Source of the DNA: Candidatus Hydrogenedentota bacterium
Lineage (GTDB): Bacteria > Hydrogenedentota > Hydrogenedentia > Hydrogenedentales > SLHB01
Direction: 5' to 3'
DNA: 64,000 nucleotides
NCBI GenBank assembly: GCA_013359265.1
Contig: JABWCD010000018.1
Coordinates: forward strand, 50,856-114,855
Part shown: positions 38,137 through 47,308 of the stretch, in pieces
How the letters are laid out: every line of letters begins with the position of its first letter
How positions within the stretch are numbered: position 1 is the first letter of the stretch
Position numbers and translations under genes: made by a program
The notes under the pieces: model-generated
Told to the model about the DNA's origin: nothing
The model's database searches: none
What the model saw: the letters and a program-made list of their open reading frames with translations, nothing else

Positions 38137-39186
38137 TCAGAAATACAATCCCTTATACATCTCGTCGCTTGGATAGAACTCGTAACGCGGACGGAACGGT
38201 GTGCCCTTCGCCCGGTTGCTGCACCACGGAGGAATGTTCTTGATACCCTCGTTCGTGTAGACGTTCGCCTTCCAAAACTCCAGTAACAGCAACGTATACG
38301 GCGGTCGAAGTTCGTTGTCTTTCAGCTCGTACCATTCCACGTGCCCATCCAGATACAGCACGTTTCCGCCGTACGGCGCGAAGTGGTTCGGATCGAGGTC
38401 GTCGTCCCACGCCATCGTATCGAACATGACGGGAATCTGCGTGTCGGATACGGCGGACGCCGCGGGATCGTTAATGTCCTCGATGAACCGGCGCGCGATG
38501 CCGACGTCGAGTCTGTAGAACTGGTCCGATCCCGCTGTCCCGTGACCGCCTGTCATCGTAAAGTCTTCGCGAAGAAAATCCGTGTTTCCCAGCGACATCT
38601 GGCGGTCGATTTCGTCCTTCAAAAACAGCAGATTCTCCTCGGTCTCGACGGCAAATGGCAAATAGATGTAAAACTGGCTCGTGATGCATTCGTAATCCGT
38701 ACGTTCCTTCATGAGCTTGGGAAGCAGCGTCGCGTTTCGCGGGTCGTTTGCCACGACAGGCGATACGTAGCGGGGCACGAACGTCAGGTCCGAGAACCAG
38801 TTCACTTGGGGGTCCTCGAGCAATTGCGCGTTCGACGGACAGCGCAGCACCTTGGCATCGCTGAGATAATCCGGGAACATGCCGCGCGGATCGAAGGTCA
38901 GATTATTTCGGATGAGTACGGCGTCATCGTTGGCGGGCGGGCGGGTGTCCGGTTCGCCGTAGTAGTGGTTGGGGTGCCCCGGCGGAAACTTTCCCTGGTG
39001 TTCATTGGCGAACATGATAAACGTGAGGCCCAGTTGCTTGAGGTTGTTCGAGCACACCACGCGCCGGGCGCGTTCGCGCGCGCGGGCCAGTGCCGGAAGC
39101 AATAGCGCCGCAAGTATCGAAATGATGGTGATCACCATCATGAGTTCGATCAGCGTGAAGCCGCGCCGCCTCTTAGCTTGCCGCAT
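38137..39186 (-). CDS. Prepilin-type protein (type II pseudopilin-like)
   Basis: This 349-aa protein has a type IV prepilin leader. The peptidase site lies in [18 protein letters not shown], with cleavage after the Gly, methylation of the Phe, and Glu at +5. A long hydrophobic helix follows ([20 protein letters not shown]) and then [10 protein letters not shown], as in DUF1559-type proteins. Near the C-terminus is [14 protein letters not shown], the His/Asp-Gly motif common in planctomycete-like secreted pseudopilins. ATG 39186 is preferred over longer in-frame starts because AGGTGGG precedes it and the leader is then of normal length. Confidence 0.88.
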   Translation of the reverse strand: MRQAKRRRGFTLIELMMVITIISILAALLLPALARARERARRVVCSNNLKQLGLTFIMFANEHQGKFPPGHPNHYYGEPDTRPPANDDAVLIRNNLTFDPRGMFPDYLSDAKVLRCPSNAQLLEDPQVNWFSDLTFVPRYVSPVVANDPRNATLLPKLMKERTDYECITSQFYIYLPFAVETEENLLFLKDEIDRQMSLGNTDFLREDFTMTGGHGTAGSDQFYRLDVGIARRFIEDINDPAASAVSDTQIPVMFDTMAWDDDLDPNHFAPYGGNVLYLDGHVEWYELKDNELRPPYTLLLLEFWKANVYTNEGIKNIPPWCSNRAKGTPFRPRYEFYPSDEMYKGLYF

Positions 39187-39377
39187 CGCCCACCTACTGG
39201 TTTGCGCACACCCCGACCCCAAAGGCGCCGGAACGAGGAATGCCGCGCCGGGGATTATACGTCTAACTACAGCCCGCACAGTAGCATAAGGCGCGGGAGT
39301 CCGTCAATCGAATACGTTCGCGCTGTCGAGTCAAACGGCAAACAAGCGCTCCCGCAATCGGCTGAACCGCGACCCGC

Positions 39378-40067
39378 CTACGCTTCGCCAAATTTTAGAG
39401 TTTTGTTCAACAAATTGCCAATATTCGCGAAGCGCCGCAGGTAATCCTCCCGCCCGCGGATGATGACCTCGCGCGCCTCCACGCGGTCGTAGACGTGCGT
39501 TATCTCGCAAACCTTGTCCTGGGCGTCCGGCGCCTGCTTGTAGGTCAGGAAGTAATGGCGCAGCCGATCGATCAGCCGTTTGGGACAGTCCGCAATGTCC
39601 CGCATCTCGCCGAACGTCTCGTCGTCCACCATCACGGCGATAATTTTGTCGTCCGCCTCGCTGCCGTCGAGCATGCGCAGCCCGCCTATCGGAATGGCTT
39701 GAATCAGCACGTTACTTTTGCGAATCGGTTTCTCGGTCAGCACGCAGATGTCCAGCGGGTCGCCGTCGCCGATAATGTTGGTCCGCCCCGTGCGTTCCGC
39801 GCAGTATGCGCCGGATCGCTCCGCGCAATAGGTTTGCGGCACAAACCCATACAGCGTCGGGCAGGTGCTCGAAAACTTCTGCGGCCGGTCTACCTTTAAC
39901 AGCCCGGTCCCCTTATCGAGCTCGTACTTCACCGGGTCAGTCGGAGTCATTTCAATGTAGGCTGTCACGACGTCCGGCGCGCGTTCCCCAATCGGTACGC
40001 CGTGCCAGGGGTGCGCGCGGTACAATAAACTCAGTAGGGCCGAGATGGTTTCTTTCGATTCGCTCAT
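39378..40067 (-). CDS. ppa: Inorganic pyrophosphatase, family I
   Basis: The soluble family I enzyme hydrolyses pyrophosphate to phosphate. It has 229 aa. Characteristic parts are YIEMTPTDPVKYELDKGTG, the signature GDGDPLDICVLTE with the metal-binding Asp triad, and DDKIIAVMVDDETFGEM. An oddity is the tandem octapeptide YCAERSGA-YCAERTGR just before the signature, encoded by a near-identical 24-bp duplication (about 39792-39839). Most relatives have one copy. The start ATG 40067 lies 39 bp downstream of the neighbouring TolC stop on the minus strand. Confidence 0.94.
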   Translation of the reverse strand: MSESKETISALLSLLYRAHPWHGVPIGERAPDVVTAYIEMTPTDPVKYELDKGTGLLKVDRPQKFSSTCPTLYGFVPQTYCAERSGAYCAERTGRTNIIGDGDPLDICVLTEKPIRKSNVLIQAIPIGGLRMLDGSEADDKIIAVMVDDETFGEMRDIADCPKRLIDRLRHYFLTYKQAPDAQDKVCEITHVYDRVEAREVIIRGREDYLRRFANIGNLLNKTLKFGEA

Positions 40068-40106
40068 GCGTACTACCTTGAACCGAACGTGTGCGTGGAG
40101 TGTCTG

Positions 40107-41780
40107 CTACTCGTTGCCGGCAGGGGGTGTCGCGGCCGCTTCGCCGGTCTGGCCCTCATCGCGCACCCAGCTCTTGCCGATGGCGCGCTCGAGCGAACCG
40201 TTCGCCACCGCAAAATCGCGCAGCGCCTGCACCAACGCGGTGTCCGCACTGGTCAGCGCGAGTTCCGCGTCCAGCGTTTCTGTTTGCGTGCCCGCGCCTT
40301 CCTGGAACCTCAGTTCCGCCAGACGCAGCCCCTCTTTGGCAAGTTCGCGCGTGCCGCGTTCGCTCGCGACGCGCGCCATCGCGTCCTGAATCTGGATTTG
40401 TGCGGCCTTCACATCGAGTTCGACCAGCGCTTCCAGATCGTTCAGTTGATGCTCGAGGCTGCTCAGGCGCGCCTTCGATTCGATGCGCTCGTATTTGCGC
40501 CGGCCGCCCGTCGCAACGTCCCACTGGCCGCCGATGCTGAAGGTCCAGCCATCGGGCTGCGTCAGCCCGCCGTTGTCGACGTTTTGCCATTGGATGTTGC
40601 CCGCTACCTGCGGCAGATACTGGCCGCGGACCCGCTTTACATCTTCCTTGCCCGCGTCGATGCCTTTCTTCAACGCGAGGATTTCCGGCCGGTGTTCGTA
40701 CGCGTACGCGACCAACGCGTCGAGGTCCTGCGTGTTCGGCACATAGTCGAATTTGGTGTCGAGCGTCAGCGGCGTATCCTGCGGGACGCCAACGACACGG
40801 CACAGGTTGGCAAACGCGAGACGTTGTCCGTTGCGCGCCTGGACAAGACTCGACTTGCGGCTGCCAAGTTCGGTTTCCGCTCGCAGCACCTCGAAGTTGC
40901 TCACCATCCCAACGTCAAACATCTGCTTCGTATCGTTCAACTGCCGCTCGAACGTCCGCACGCTTTCCTCGGCCACGCGCACGAGGGCCTGCGACGCCGC
41001 CGCCGTGTAGTACGCCTCTTTCGCGTCGTACTCGAGTTGCGCCAGAGTTGCCTCCTGCTGAAATTCCTGCGACTCCGCGAGGTATTTCGACGCGCGAATC
41101 GCCGCCTTGATTTGGCCGCCCGCGAAGATCACCTGATTAATTGTCAGCTTGTCCGTTCGAAAATCGTCCGGCCGCTCGTACAGGCTGTCGATATCGAGCA
41201 ATTCGGTCACAACCCTGCCCAGCACAAATCGCGCAACGCGGCTGCCCGGTATCTGGTTCGAGCCGCCGCCTCCACCCAAGCCGCCGCCTCCACCCAGGCC
41301 GCCGCCAAGCCCGCCGCCACCGATTCCGCCAAGGCCGCCACCGCCCAGACTGCCGCCATAGATCAGTTCCTGAAGGAAATTCTGGTCGCGTTCGTTAAAC
41401 TCGGTCCACGTTTGCGTCGACGACACCGTGACCTGCGGGAGAATTCGAGATCGGGCCTGCCCGATCTTGGCATGTGCTGCCTCCACGTCGTCCTCGGCGA
41501 CCAGCACTTTGGCATTCTGCGTGGTCGCGAGCTCGACCGCTTTGCGCGCGTCGAGCACCAATGGTTCGCCCTTCGGCACGTCCTGGGGTTGTTGCGCCAT
41601 GAAATCCTCGAGCGACTTCATCATCTCGAGCACGGCATCCGACGTCACCGGGCCGATGGGCTCGTTGACGCTTTCGGTCGCAGCCGGCTCGGGCGACGCA
41701 GCCGCCGGCGCGGCGTCGTCCGCCAGTGAAACGCCGGAGCAAAACGCCATCGCGAGGGCGAGAGTGCAGGTTCTAAACAT
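40107..41780 (-). CDS. TolC-family outer membrane efflux protein
   Basis: This 557-aa TolC-like protein has a signal peptide ending at VSLADDA and two OEP repeats of paired long helices (ARKAVELATTQNAKVLVAEDD, AEESVRTFERQLNDTKQMFDVGMVSNFEVLRAE; second half RLAELRFQEGAGTQTETLDAELAL). A Gly-rich loop (about residues 141-174, stretches of GGGLGG) is inserted between the first helices and the first strand. That is unusual and comes from a repetitive DNA stretch (41258-41358). No RND or MFP gene is adjacent, so its partner pump is elsewhere. GGAAGG precedes ATG 41780 by about 12 nt. Confidence 0.9.
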   Translation of the reverse strand: MFRTCTLALAMAFCSGVSLADDAAPAAASPEPAATESVNEPIGPVTSDAVLEMMKSLEDFMAQQPQDVPKGEPLVLDARKAVELATTQNAKVLVAEDDVEAAHAKIGQARSRILPQVTVSSTQTWTEFNERDQNFLQELIYGGSLGGGGLGGIGGGGLGGGLGGGGGLGGGGGSNQIPGSRVARFVLGRVVTELLDIDSLYERPDDFRTDKLTINQVIFAGGQIKAAIRASKYLAESQEFQQEATLAQLEYDAKEAYYTAAASQALVRVAEESVRTFERQLNDTKQMFDVGMVSNFEVLRAETELGSRKSSLVQARNGQRLAFANLCRVVGVPQDTPLTLDTKFDYVPNTQDLDALVAYAYEHRPEILALKKGIDAGKEDVKRVRGQYLPQVAGNIQWQNVDNGGLTQPDGWTFSIGGQWDVATGGRRKYERIESKARLSSLEHQLNDLEALVELDVKAAQIQIQDAMARVASERGTRELAKEGLRLAELRFQEGAGTQTETLDAELALTSADTALVQALRDFAVANGSLERAIGKSWVRDEGQTGEAAATPPAGNE

Positions 41781-42045
41781 CGAATGGTTACTTCCTTCCA
41801 CGTCCACCAATGATACGTCAGTGCCCGAATACCAATCAAAGCCGTTCGGGGCATCGCCCGATGGTCGAATGTCTGCGGGCGCCACAATTAATTCGCCTGC
41901 AAGGACTCTCGCAAGCGCGCTCACCGCGGGTCGCACTATCGGCACCCCGCGTGCCCTGACGCCGGGTCGCGGACTTTCGACCTTTTGTCCGTCATTTGCT
42001 ACAGTTGTCTCTCCAACTGCGGCGCAAGAAAGGGGTTATTCGGGT

Positions 42046-43329
42046 ATGTCACGTCCTACTTTTGTGATTGCATGCGTGCTGGCCTCGGCCCTTTCGTGGA
42101 ACGCGTACGCGCAGGACAAGAACGCGGTCTCCGTCGCCGCCCGAACGCTCAAGCGTGGCGCCAACGCCTACACCGTTCGCGCCATCAGCGTGCCGGAGAT
42201 CGGCAAGCCGGGCGTCACGAGAGAAGACGTTGCCCGCGCCATGAACCGGATCGCCACCGTAGGCGGGAACTCGATCTGCTTCGACGTGTACGGCGCCTCC
42301 GACGATGGCAAGTCGATCGCCAATGACGCGGTGGAAGCCGCGCGCCAGGTGCACGCCGTAGGCGCGGACCGCGCCGTGGTCAGCGTGATAAACGTGATGG
42401 GCGCGCCCGCGCCGCATGGCGAGAAGGCCAGGCTCGAATGGGCGCGGACCGTTGCGAAGGCCTTCGCGAAAGATACCGGGTTCCTATTTCTCATCACGGG
42501 CGGTGACGCCAAGCAGTGCGCGCGCGCGTTTAACCGCGTGTCGAAACATCTCACACTCGCGTGCGAACGGTACGGCGACTTGGATGTGATCGCGCCGGAC
42601 GAAAAATCGTGGAAGAAGCCCCAACTCGTGCTCGGTGGCTTGCCGCACCAATTGGACGATGCGGCGCACTTTGTGCTCATGGCGGACCAATCAAGCTACG
42701 ACACGCTCGAGACGGCCTCCGCCTTGCCCGAGGAATCGCAACAATGGACGCCGGATAACTCGGGGCTGTCACCGGAAGAGCGCGCCGAAGGGTTTGTCGC
42801 GCTGTTCGACGGCACGACTTTCAATGGTTGGATTGTCCTTGGCGCCAAGAAAGACGCGTGGACGATTGCGGACGGTGCGCTGAGCCGCAACACCGGCGGT
42901 TCGCAGGGCCTTCGCACGATACGCCGCTTTAAGAACTTCCATATGAAGTGGGAATGGAACCTGCCCACCGGCGGCAACAATGGCGTCCACTTCCGCGCGC
43001 CGCGCGCGCAACGCGCCTCGAAAGTCGGTTTCGAATACCAGATGCTCGGCGATTACGGCAAGGATCCGGATAAGAACAGCACCGGCGCGATCTACGACGT
43101 GCAGGCGCCCGCGGTGAACGCATCCAAACCGCACGGCGAATGGAACGCATCCGAGGCGATCTTCGATGGCACGCACATCTCCTACTACCTCAACGGACAA
43201 AAAGTAAACGAGGCCGACATGGACGCTGTCGACGAACTCCGCCCGCGCCTGCGCGAAGGGTTTATCGTCCTTACCGAACATAACGACCAGGTCATGTACC
43301 GCAACATTCGCATCAAGGAATTGCCATAG
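42046..43329 (+). CDS. Secreted DUF1080 (3-keto-disaccharide hydrolase-like) protein
   Basis: The protein has 427 aa and a signal peptide (PTFVIACVLASALSWNAYAQ). Residues 25-235 resemble a partial glycoside hydrolase-like barrel (VPEIGKPGVTREDVARAM, GFLFLITGGDAKQC). The C-terminal half is a DUF1080 jelly-roll, opening with GFVALFDGTTFNGW and containing FKNFHMKWEWNLPTGGNNG, GFEYQMLGDYGKDP and the YYLNGQKVNEAD strand. DUF1080 proteins are expanded in planctomycetes and some act on 3-keto-glycosides. The next gene starts 16 bp downstream, so they are probably cotranscribed. Confidence 0.87.
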   Translation: MSRPTFVIACVLASALSWNAYAQDKNAVSVAARTLKRGANAYTVRAISVPEIGKPGVTREDVARAMNRIATVGGNSICFDVYGASDDGKSIANDAVEAARQVHAVGADRAVVSVINVMGAPAPHGEKARLEWARTVAKAFAKDTGFLFLITGGDAKQCARAFNRVSKHLTLACERYGDLDVIAPDEKSWKKPQLVLGGLPHQLDDAAHFVLMADQSSYDTLETASALPEESQQWTPDNSGLSPEERAEGFVALFDGTTFNGWIVLGAKKDAWTIADGALSRNTGGSQGLRTIRRFKNFHMKWEWNLPTGGNNGVHFRAPRAQRASKVGFEYQMLGDYGKDPDKNSTGAIYDVQAPAVNASKPHGEWNASEAIFDGTHISYYLNGQKVNEADMDAVDELRPRLREGFIVLTEHNDQVMYRNIRIKELP

Positions 43330-43345
43330 CCCGGAGGAAGGCACG

Positions 43346-44290
43346 ATGCTGATCCAAGTCCTGTGCGCCGCGGTAATCGCCGCGGGCCCGGCCGATGACG
43401 TGCAAGGGAAGCAAGGCGTCGACTTCGATACGTTTTCGGTCTCGCGCCTTACATGCCTCATCGGCAACAACCTCGGCAACAATCCGCACCGCCAACGGTA
43501 CAACGGCGTGTTCAGTATCACCTCGCCGGACGAAGCCGAGAGCCCGTTCGTTCCCGCGTACGCAGGTCTGAATCTGGAGCACTACTTCGATGCGCGCCCG
43601 CGTCACGAAGATTCCAATATCTTCTTCGAGCCGCGAAATTCTCCCATCACGTTTCGAAAGGTAAACGATAAGACGGCAGAACTGCATCAGGCACCGACAC
43701 CGTTCTATAAGGTCGAGAGCTGGACCACGTTCACGCTCGCGGAGCCGTACTACATCGACGCAACTTTCAAATGCGTACCGACGGAGGACGTGTTCGAGGG
43801 CGGATACTTCGGCGTGTTCTGGGCGTCGTACATCAATGGCCCGCTCGACAAGAGCATGTATTTCCTGCGCGAAGGATCGACGCTCGACGCCCCGAAGTGG
43901 GCGCAGCTCTGCACCGCGCAGCACGGACGCGACAGCACCGTGCGTTGGGAAGGCGACACCGCGGAACTGCCCATGCCCCCGCCATCAGACACACTCTATC
44001 AAGGTTTTTCGCCGCTGCGGTTCTCCGAGCCGTTCTTTTACGGGCGCTTCAGGAACATGGTGCTGATCTTCATGTGGAAGCCAAATCCATACCTTCGCTT
44101 TGCGCACTCCCCCAGTGGTGGTGGCGATAACGCGGCCAAAGACGATTCCTGCCCCGCGTGGGACTTCCAATTGGTCGTGCCGAATTTCGAAGTGGGCAGA
44201 GAATACGACTGGCAGATGCGCCTCGCGTACAAGCCCTGGAAAGATCGCGCGGACGTGCTCAACGAAGTGCGCGCCTACCTCAACCCATAG
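43346..44290 (+). CDS. Secreted protein of unknown function
   Basis: This 314-aa protein starts with a short hydrophobic segment (MLIQVLCAAVIAAGPADDV) that may act as a signal peptide. The rest looks like an all-beta enzyme or binding domain with many aromatic residues (RYNGVFSITSPDEAESPFVP, VFEGGYFGVFWASYINGP, FEVGREYDWQMRLAYKPWK). No catalytic motif recognised. GGAGGAAGG lies 6 nt before ATG 43346. It sits 16 bp behind the DUF1080 gene, and the shared secretion suggests action on the same carbohydrate substrate, which is inference only. Confidence 0.7.
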   Translation: MLIQVLCAAVIAAGPADDVQGKQGVDFDTFSVSRLTCLIGNNLGNNPHRQRYNGVFSITSPDEAESPFVPAYAGLNLEHYFDARPRHEDSNIFFEPRNSPITFRKVNDKTAELHQAPTPFYKVESWTTFTLAEPYYIDATFKCVPTEDVFEGGYFGVFWASYINGPLDKSMYFLREGSTLDAPKWAQLCTAQHGRDSTVRWEGDTAELPMPPPSDTLYQGFSPLRFSEPFFYGRFRNMVLIFMWKPNPYLRFAHSPSGGGDNAAKDDSCPAWDFQLVVPNFEVGREYDWQMRLAYKPWKDRADVLNEVRAYLNP

Positions 44291-44336
44291 ACCGTTTGGC
44301 GCGTCAAGCTTTGGCGCAACGGATTGCGGTAAACCG

Positions 44337-44519
44337 CATCCCCCTAAATCCCCCTTCAACATCCCCCTAAGTCCGCCTTCAACATCCCCCTAAGTCCGCC
44401 TTCAACATTCGCCTTCAACATCCCCCTAAATCCCCCTTCAAAGGGGGACTTTAAGAATTGCGGAACGACGTCATTTGCGCCGCATTAAGTCCCCCTTTGA
44501 AGGGGGATTTAGGGGGATG
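44337..44519. repeat. Tandem and inverted repeat element (MITE/REP-like)
   Basis: Copies of a 23-bp unit start at 44337, 44360, 44383 and 44419, with a 13-bp partial copy at 44406. The first and last copies read CATCCCCCTAAATCCCCC then TTCAA; the middle two carry G changes. From 44419 a 33-bp arm (44419-44451) is repeated as a perfect inverted copy at 44487-44519, with 35 bp between. Each arm also contains CCCCCTT...AAGGGGG and can fold on itself. No transposase is present. It fills most of the gap between two convergent genes. Confidence 0.85.
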
Positions 44520-44565
44520 TCAGCCACTTGCATGCAATCTTGGAATGCATCAGGACCTATAGCTC

Positions 44566-45189
44566 CTACGCTCCACCTGCCTCCGCCTTTTCGATGGCCT
44601 TCTTCAAATATTCCGCAAACCCCCGTGCCGCGTCCCGCAGCATCAATTTCCGAAACGCGGGCAGCGATACCAACCCAAAGGTCGAATTCTCGACGGTCGC
44701 ATTCAGCGAAACAACCAGTGGAATGACTTTTGAGCCTCCATTGTCTTCATCGAACACCGCCGCCCCGGTATCGACTGTTATGTGGCTCGTGTTCGACGCA
44801 AACTTCGCGAAGACCTTTGCCGACCCGCTCGCGTAGAACGGCGTCCAAAACGCAGCGTCGTCGCGCACAGCGGTCATCACCAGCGGAAAGTCCTCCGGCC
44901 CGGGCTTGTTGTTCAGTAATGTCACCGTCACCCCGCAGACGTCCTGCAACTGACGCCTCATTTCCCATACGAGGTTCCCACCGAGCCCTTCGCGGTTCTC
45001 GGCGTGGAGGTAGATGCGATCGCCGGACAACACGTGCAGCGCTCCTCCGCGGGCGACGCTCGCTTCCGCAAAGTTCGTGCGCGAACTCGTTGCCGCGCGT
45101 GCCAACTGAAAATCCAGTGTTGCCGCCACAATGACAAACGTAAGCGCGACAATCGCAACGACAATCGATACCCGTCTCAGCCGGCCCAT
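44566..45189 (-). CDS. Membrane-anchored protein of unknown function
   Basis: The protein (207 aa) has one N-terminal transmembrane segment (VSIVVAIVALTFVIVAATLDF). The remainder appears periplasmic, with alternating strands (GDRIYLHAENREGLGGNLV, GVTVTLLNN, TSHITVDTGAAVFDEDNG) and a C-terminal amphipathic helix AARGFAEYLKKAIEKAEAG. No family recognised. ATG 45189 has GGGAGAAG about 7 nt upstream. It is divergent from mutY. Confidence 0.65.
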   Translation of the reverse strand: MGRLRRVSIVVAIVALTFVIVAATLDFQLARAATSSRTNFAEASVARGGALHVLSGDRIYLHAENREGLGGNLVWEMRRQLQDVCGVTVTLLNNKPGPEDFPLVMTAVRDDAAFWTPFYASGSAKVFAKFASNTSHITVDTGAAVFDEDNGGSKVIPLVVSLNATVENSTFGLVSLPAFRKLMLRDAARGFAEYLKKAIEKAEAGGA

Positions 45190-45322
45190 CTACGAACTTC
45201 TCCCATTTACGGCGCCCATCGAGAAACACTAACAGAGCGCGCCGCCCACCGCGAAAATTTGCGCGGCGCGCCGTCGAGTGCGGTACGGTAGTACCGCCTT
45301 GCATGGTTCGATCGGCTGCATC

Positions 45323-46408
45323 ATGACGACGAAGAACAAACGAACGCCACAATCGTCCCCTTCGCAATTCCGCCGCGCCCTGCTCACGTGGTATCGGCGC
45401 GCCGCGCGCGATCTGCCGTGGCGCCGCACCACGGACCCGTACGCAATATGGCTTTCCGAGATTATGCTCCAGCAGACTCGCGTCGATCAGGGATTACCAT
45501 ATTTCGAACGCTTTATCTCCGCATTCCCGACGGTGCAGGCACTCGCCGCCGCGAAGGAAGACCGCGTCCTCAAATTGTGGGAAGGGCTCGGGTATTACTC
45601 GCGTGCGCGCAACCTCCATCGCGCCGCAAAAATCGTAGCCGACGAATGCGGGGGAGTATTCCCGCGCACCGCCGAAGAACTGCAGTCCCTCCCCGGCGTA
45701 GGCCGCTACACCGCCGGCGCAATTGCGAGTATCGCGTACGGCGAGCGCGTCCCCGTGCTCGACGGTAACGTCATCCGCGTGCTCTCGCGCCTCTACAACA
45801 TCGCCGATTGCACGGACGACGCAAAGGTGCGCGATCGATTGTGGAAACTCGCGGACAGACTCGTGCCCGCGAAACACCCGGGCGATTTCAATCAAGCGAT
45901 GATGGAGCTCGGGGCGCGCATCTGCACGCCGAAGTCCGCGCAGTGCGGTACGTGCCCGGCCAGACGGTTTTGCGCCGCGCGCGTCGCCGGCGTCGTCGAT
46001 CAACGTCCCGTGCGCAAAGCGAAGGCCGAAACGCCACGCCGCGAAATGGTCGCGGCGGTTATCAATCAGAATGGACGCTACCTGCTCGTAAAGCGGCCAA
46101 GCAACGGGCTGCTCGGCGGACTCTGGGAATTCCCGTGCGGAACCGTGCACAACGGCGAGACACATCAATCGGCGCTTATACGCGGACTTGGCGAAAGCCT
46201 TGGCGTGCGCGTGAAAGTGGGAGGGTTAATCGCCAGCGTCCAACATGCATACTCGCACTTCCGGGTGTCGTTGCACGTGTATGCGTGCGCCATATCCCGC
46301 GGCGAATTGACGGCAAAACATCATGACGAGATGCGGTGGAGTACGAGGCAGCAACTCAATCGGCTGGCGCTACCTAAAGTCGTTCACAAGTTCCTGGGCG
46401 CGCTGTAA
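45323..46408 (+). CDS. mutY: A/G-specific adenine DNA glycosylase
   Basis: MutY removes adenine mispaired with 8-oxoguanine. It has 361 aa. The N-terminal glycosylase has LPWRRTTDPYAIWLSEIMLQ with the catalytic Glu, the HhH LPGVGRYTAGAI, catalytic Asp D147 in VLDGNVIRV, and the 4Fe-4S cluster Cys set C201-x6-C208-x2-C211-x5-C217. The C-terminal NUDIX-like domain recognises 8-oxoG (YLLVKRPSNGLLGGLWEFP, QHAYSHFRVSLHVY). ATG 45323 is chosen because residues upstream in frame are not conserved-looking; no good ribosome binding site is present for either. Confidence 0.95.
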   Translation: MTTKNKRTPQSSPSQFRRALLTWYRRAARDLPWRRTTDPYAIWLSEIMLQQTRVDQGLPYFERFISAFPTVQALAAAKEDRVLKLWEGLGYYSRARNLHRAAKIVADECGGVFPRTAEELQSLPGVGRYTAGAIASIAYGERVPVLDGNVIRVLSRLYNIADCTDDAKVRDRLWKLADRLVPAKHPGDFNQAMMELGARICTPKSAQCGTCPARRFCAARVAGVVDQRPVRKAKAETPRREMVAAVINQNGRYLLVKRPSNGLLGGLWEFPCGTVHNGETHQSALIRGLGESLGVRVKVGGLIASVQHAYSHFRVSLHVYACAISRGELTAKHHDEMRWSTRQQLNRLALPKVVHKFLGAL

Positions 46409-46482
46409 CCTAGTTGGATTGCCAACGCTTCCTGCTGCTTGCACTCCTCGTACAGCTCCCATCATCCGCGTCTGCGAAGGCG

Positions 46483-47070
46483 CTAAAACGTAAACCCGAC
46501 TGCCAATCCCAAACTGTTTGCCCCCGCATTGTCGTCGCTCAACCCCGCGTTCGAAAGGTGCGACGCCTGCAGCGTCACGTGCCAGTTGTTCTTGAACTGG
46601 TATCCCACCCCCGCCTCGAGCAGGAAGTCCATCGTGGCGGAGTTGCCCTCGATATGGTTCGTGTGCCAGATAACACCCGCACCGGCCTCGCCAAACCAGC
46701 CGTTCCGGTCGCCCGCGTTTTGGTACACGCGGCCAACCCCGCCGACGCCCCCGCCCCACAGCGTGTCGTTCGGGTCGTTTTGTTTATACAGGAACAGGGG
46801 GTAGGCGCGCAGGCCCAGCGTGCACCGAGCGAACACCGGCCATTCGTATTCGACGTTACCCGTCACCTGCACGTCACCAGTTCGTGAGCGGCGTCCCGAA
46901 TGGAACCCGGTCGAAACGCTGACTTCCGTCCGCCACCGTCCATCGCTGAATCCATCAATTACGCCGTACGATTCGTCCCCAGACGTCTCCACCGGCGCCA
47001 GCATAGCCGCCGCAAGAAATACCACAGGGATCGCAATGACGCGAAGCGTTCGCAAACGAAACCGACGCAT
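46483..47070 (-). CDS. PagL-like lipid A deacylase / acyloxyacyl hydrolase family protein
   Basis: This 195-aa outer-membrane beta-barrel has a signal peptide ending near MLAPVETSGD and a C-terminus finishing GLAVGFTF, as required for barrel insertion. The strand SHLSNAGLSDDNAGANS near the end carries the H-x-S-N pattern of PagL 3-O-deacylases, where His and Ser are catalytic. The usual Glu of the triad is not clearly placed (Asn/Ser lie in the expected stretch), so activity is uncertain. ATG 47070 is preferred because GGGAG lies 9 nt upstream. Confidence 0.75.
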   Translation of the reverse strand: MRRFRLRTLRVIAIPVVFLAAAMLAPVETSGDESYGVIDGFSDGRWRTEVSVSTGFHSGRRSRTGDVQVTGNVEYEWPVFARCTLGLRAYPLFLYKQNDPNDTLWGGGVGGVGRVYQNAGDRNGWFGEAGAGVIWHTNHIEGNSATMDFLLEAGVGYQFKNNWHVTLQASHLSNAGLSDDNAGANSLGLAVGFTF

Positions 47071-47308
47071 TTCGATAAACTCCCAGAATGCCTGGCTGTC
47101 ACACGACAGGGTAGCGAAATCCACATATTTTGTCAATTAAATACTGGGTCGCTGTCGTTCCCAGCCCTGCGCTATCACCTTCTCCCAGTCACTATCCCCC
47201 AATCGTCAATGCCGTTCCATTGGGCACAAAACATCGTCCGGTGGTGTTACCATTTCCGTTCAGCAAACCAACGATGCGCGGCGCCGCATCCAACGGAGGA
47301 ACCCTGAC

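Noticed and set aside
40089..41729. Plus-strand open frame of about 546 codons opposite the TolC gene
   Set aside because: Arg/Val/Ala-rich mirror of the TolC coding strand, which has a signal peptide, OEP repeats and a ribosome binding site; no independent support.
44337..44452. CRISPR-like appearance of the 23-bp repeats
   Set aside because: Units are directly abutting with no spacers, and the array turns into an inverted repeat; no cas gene is present.
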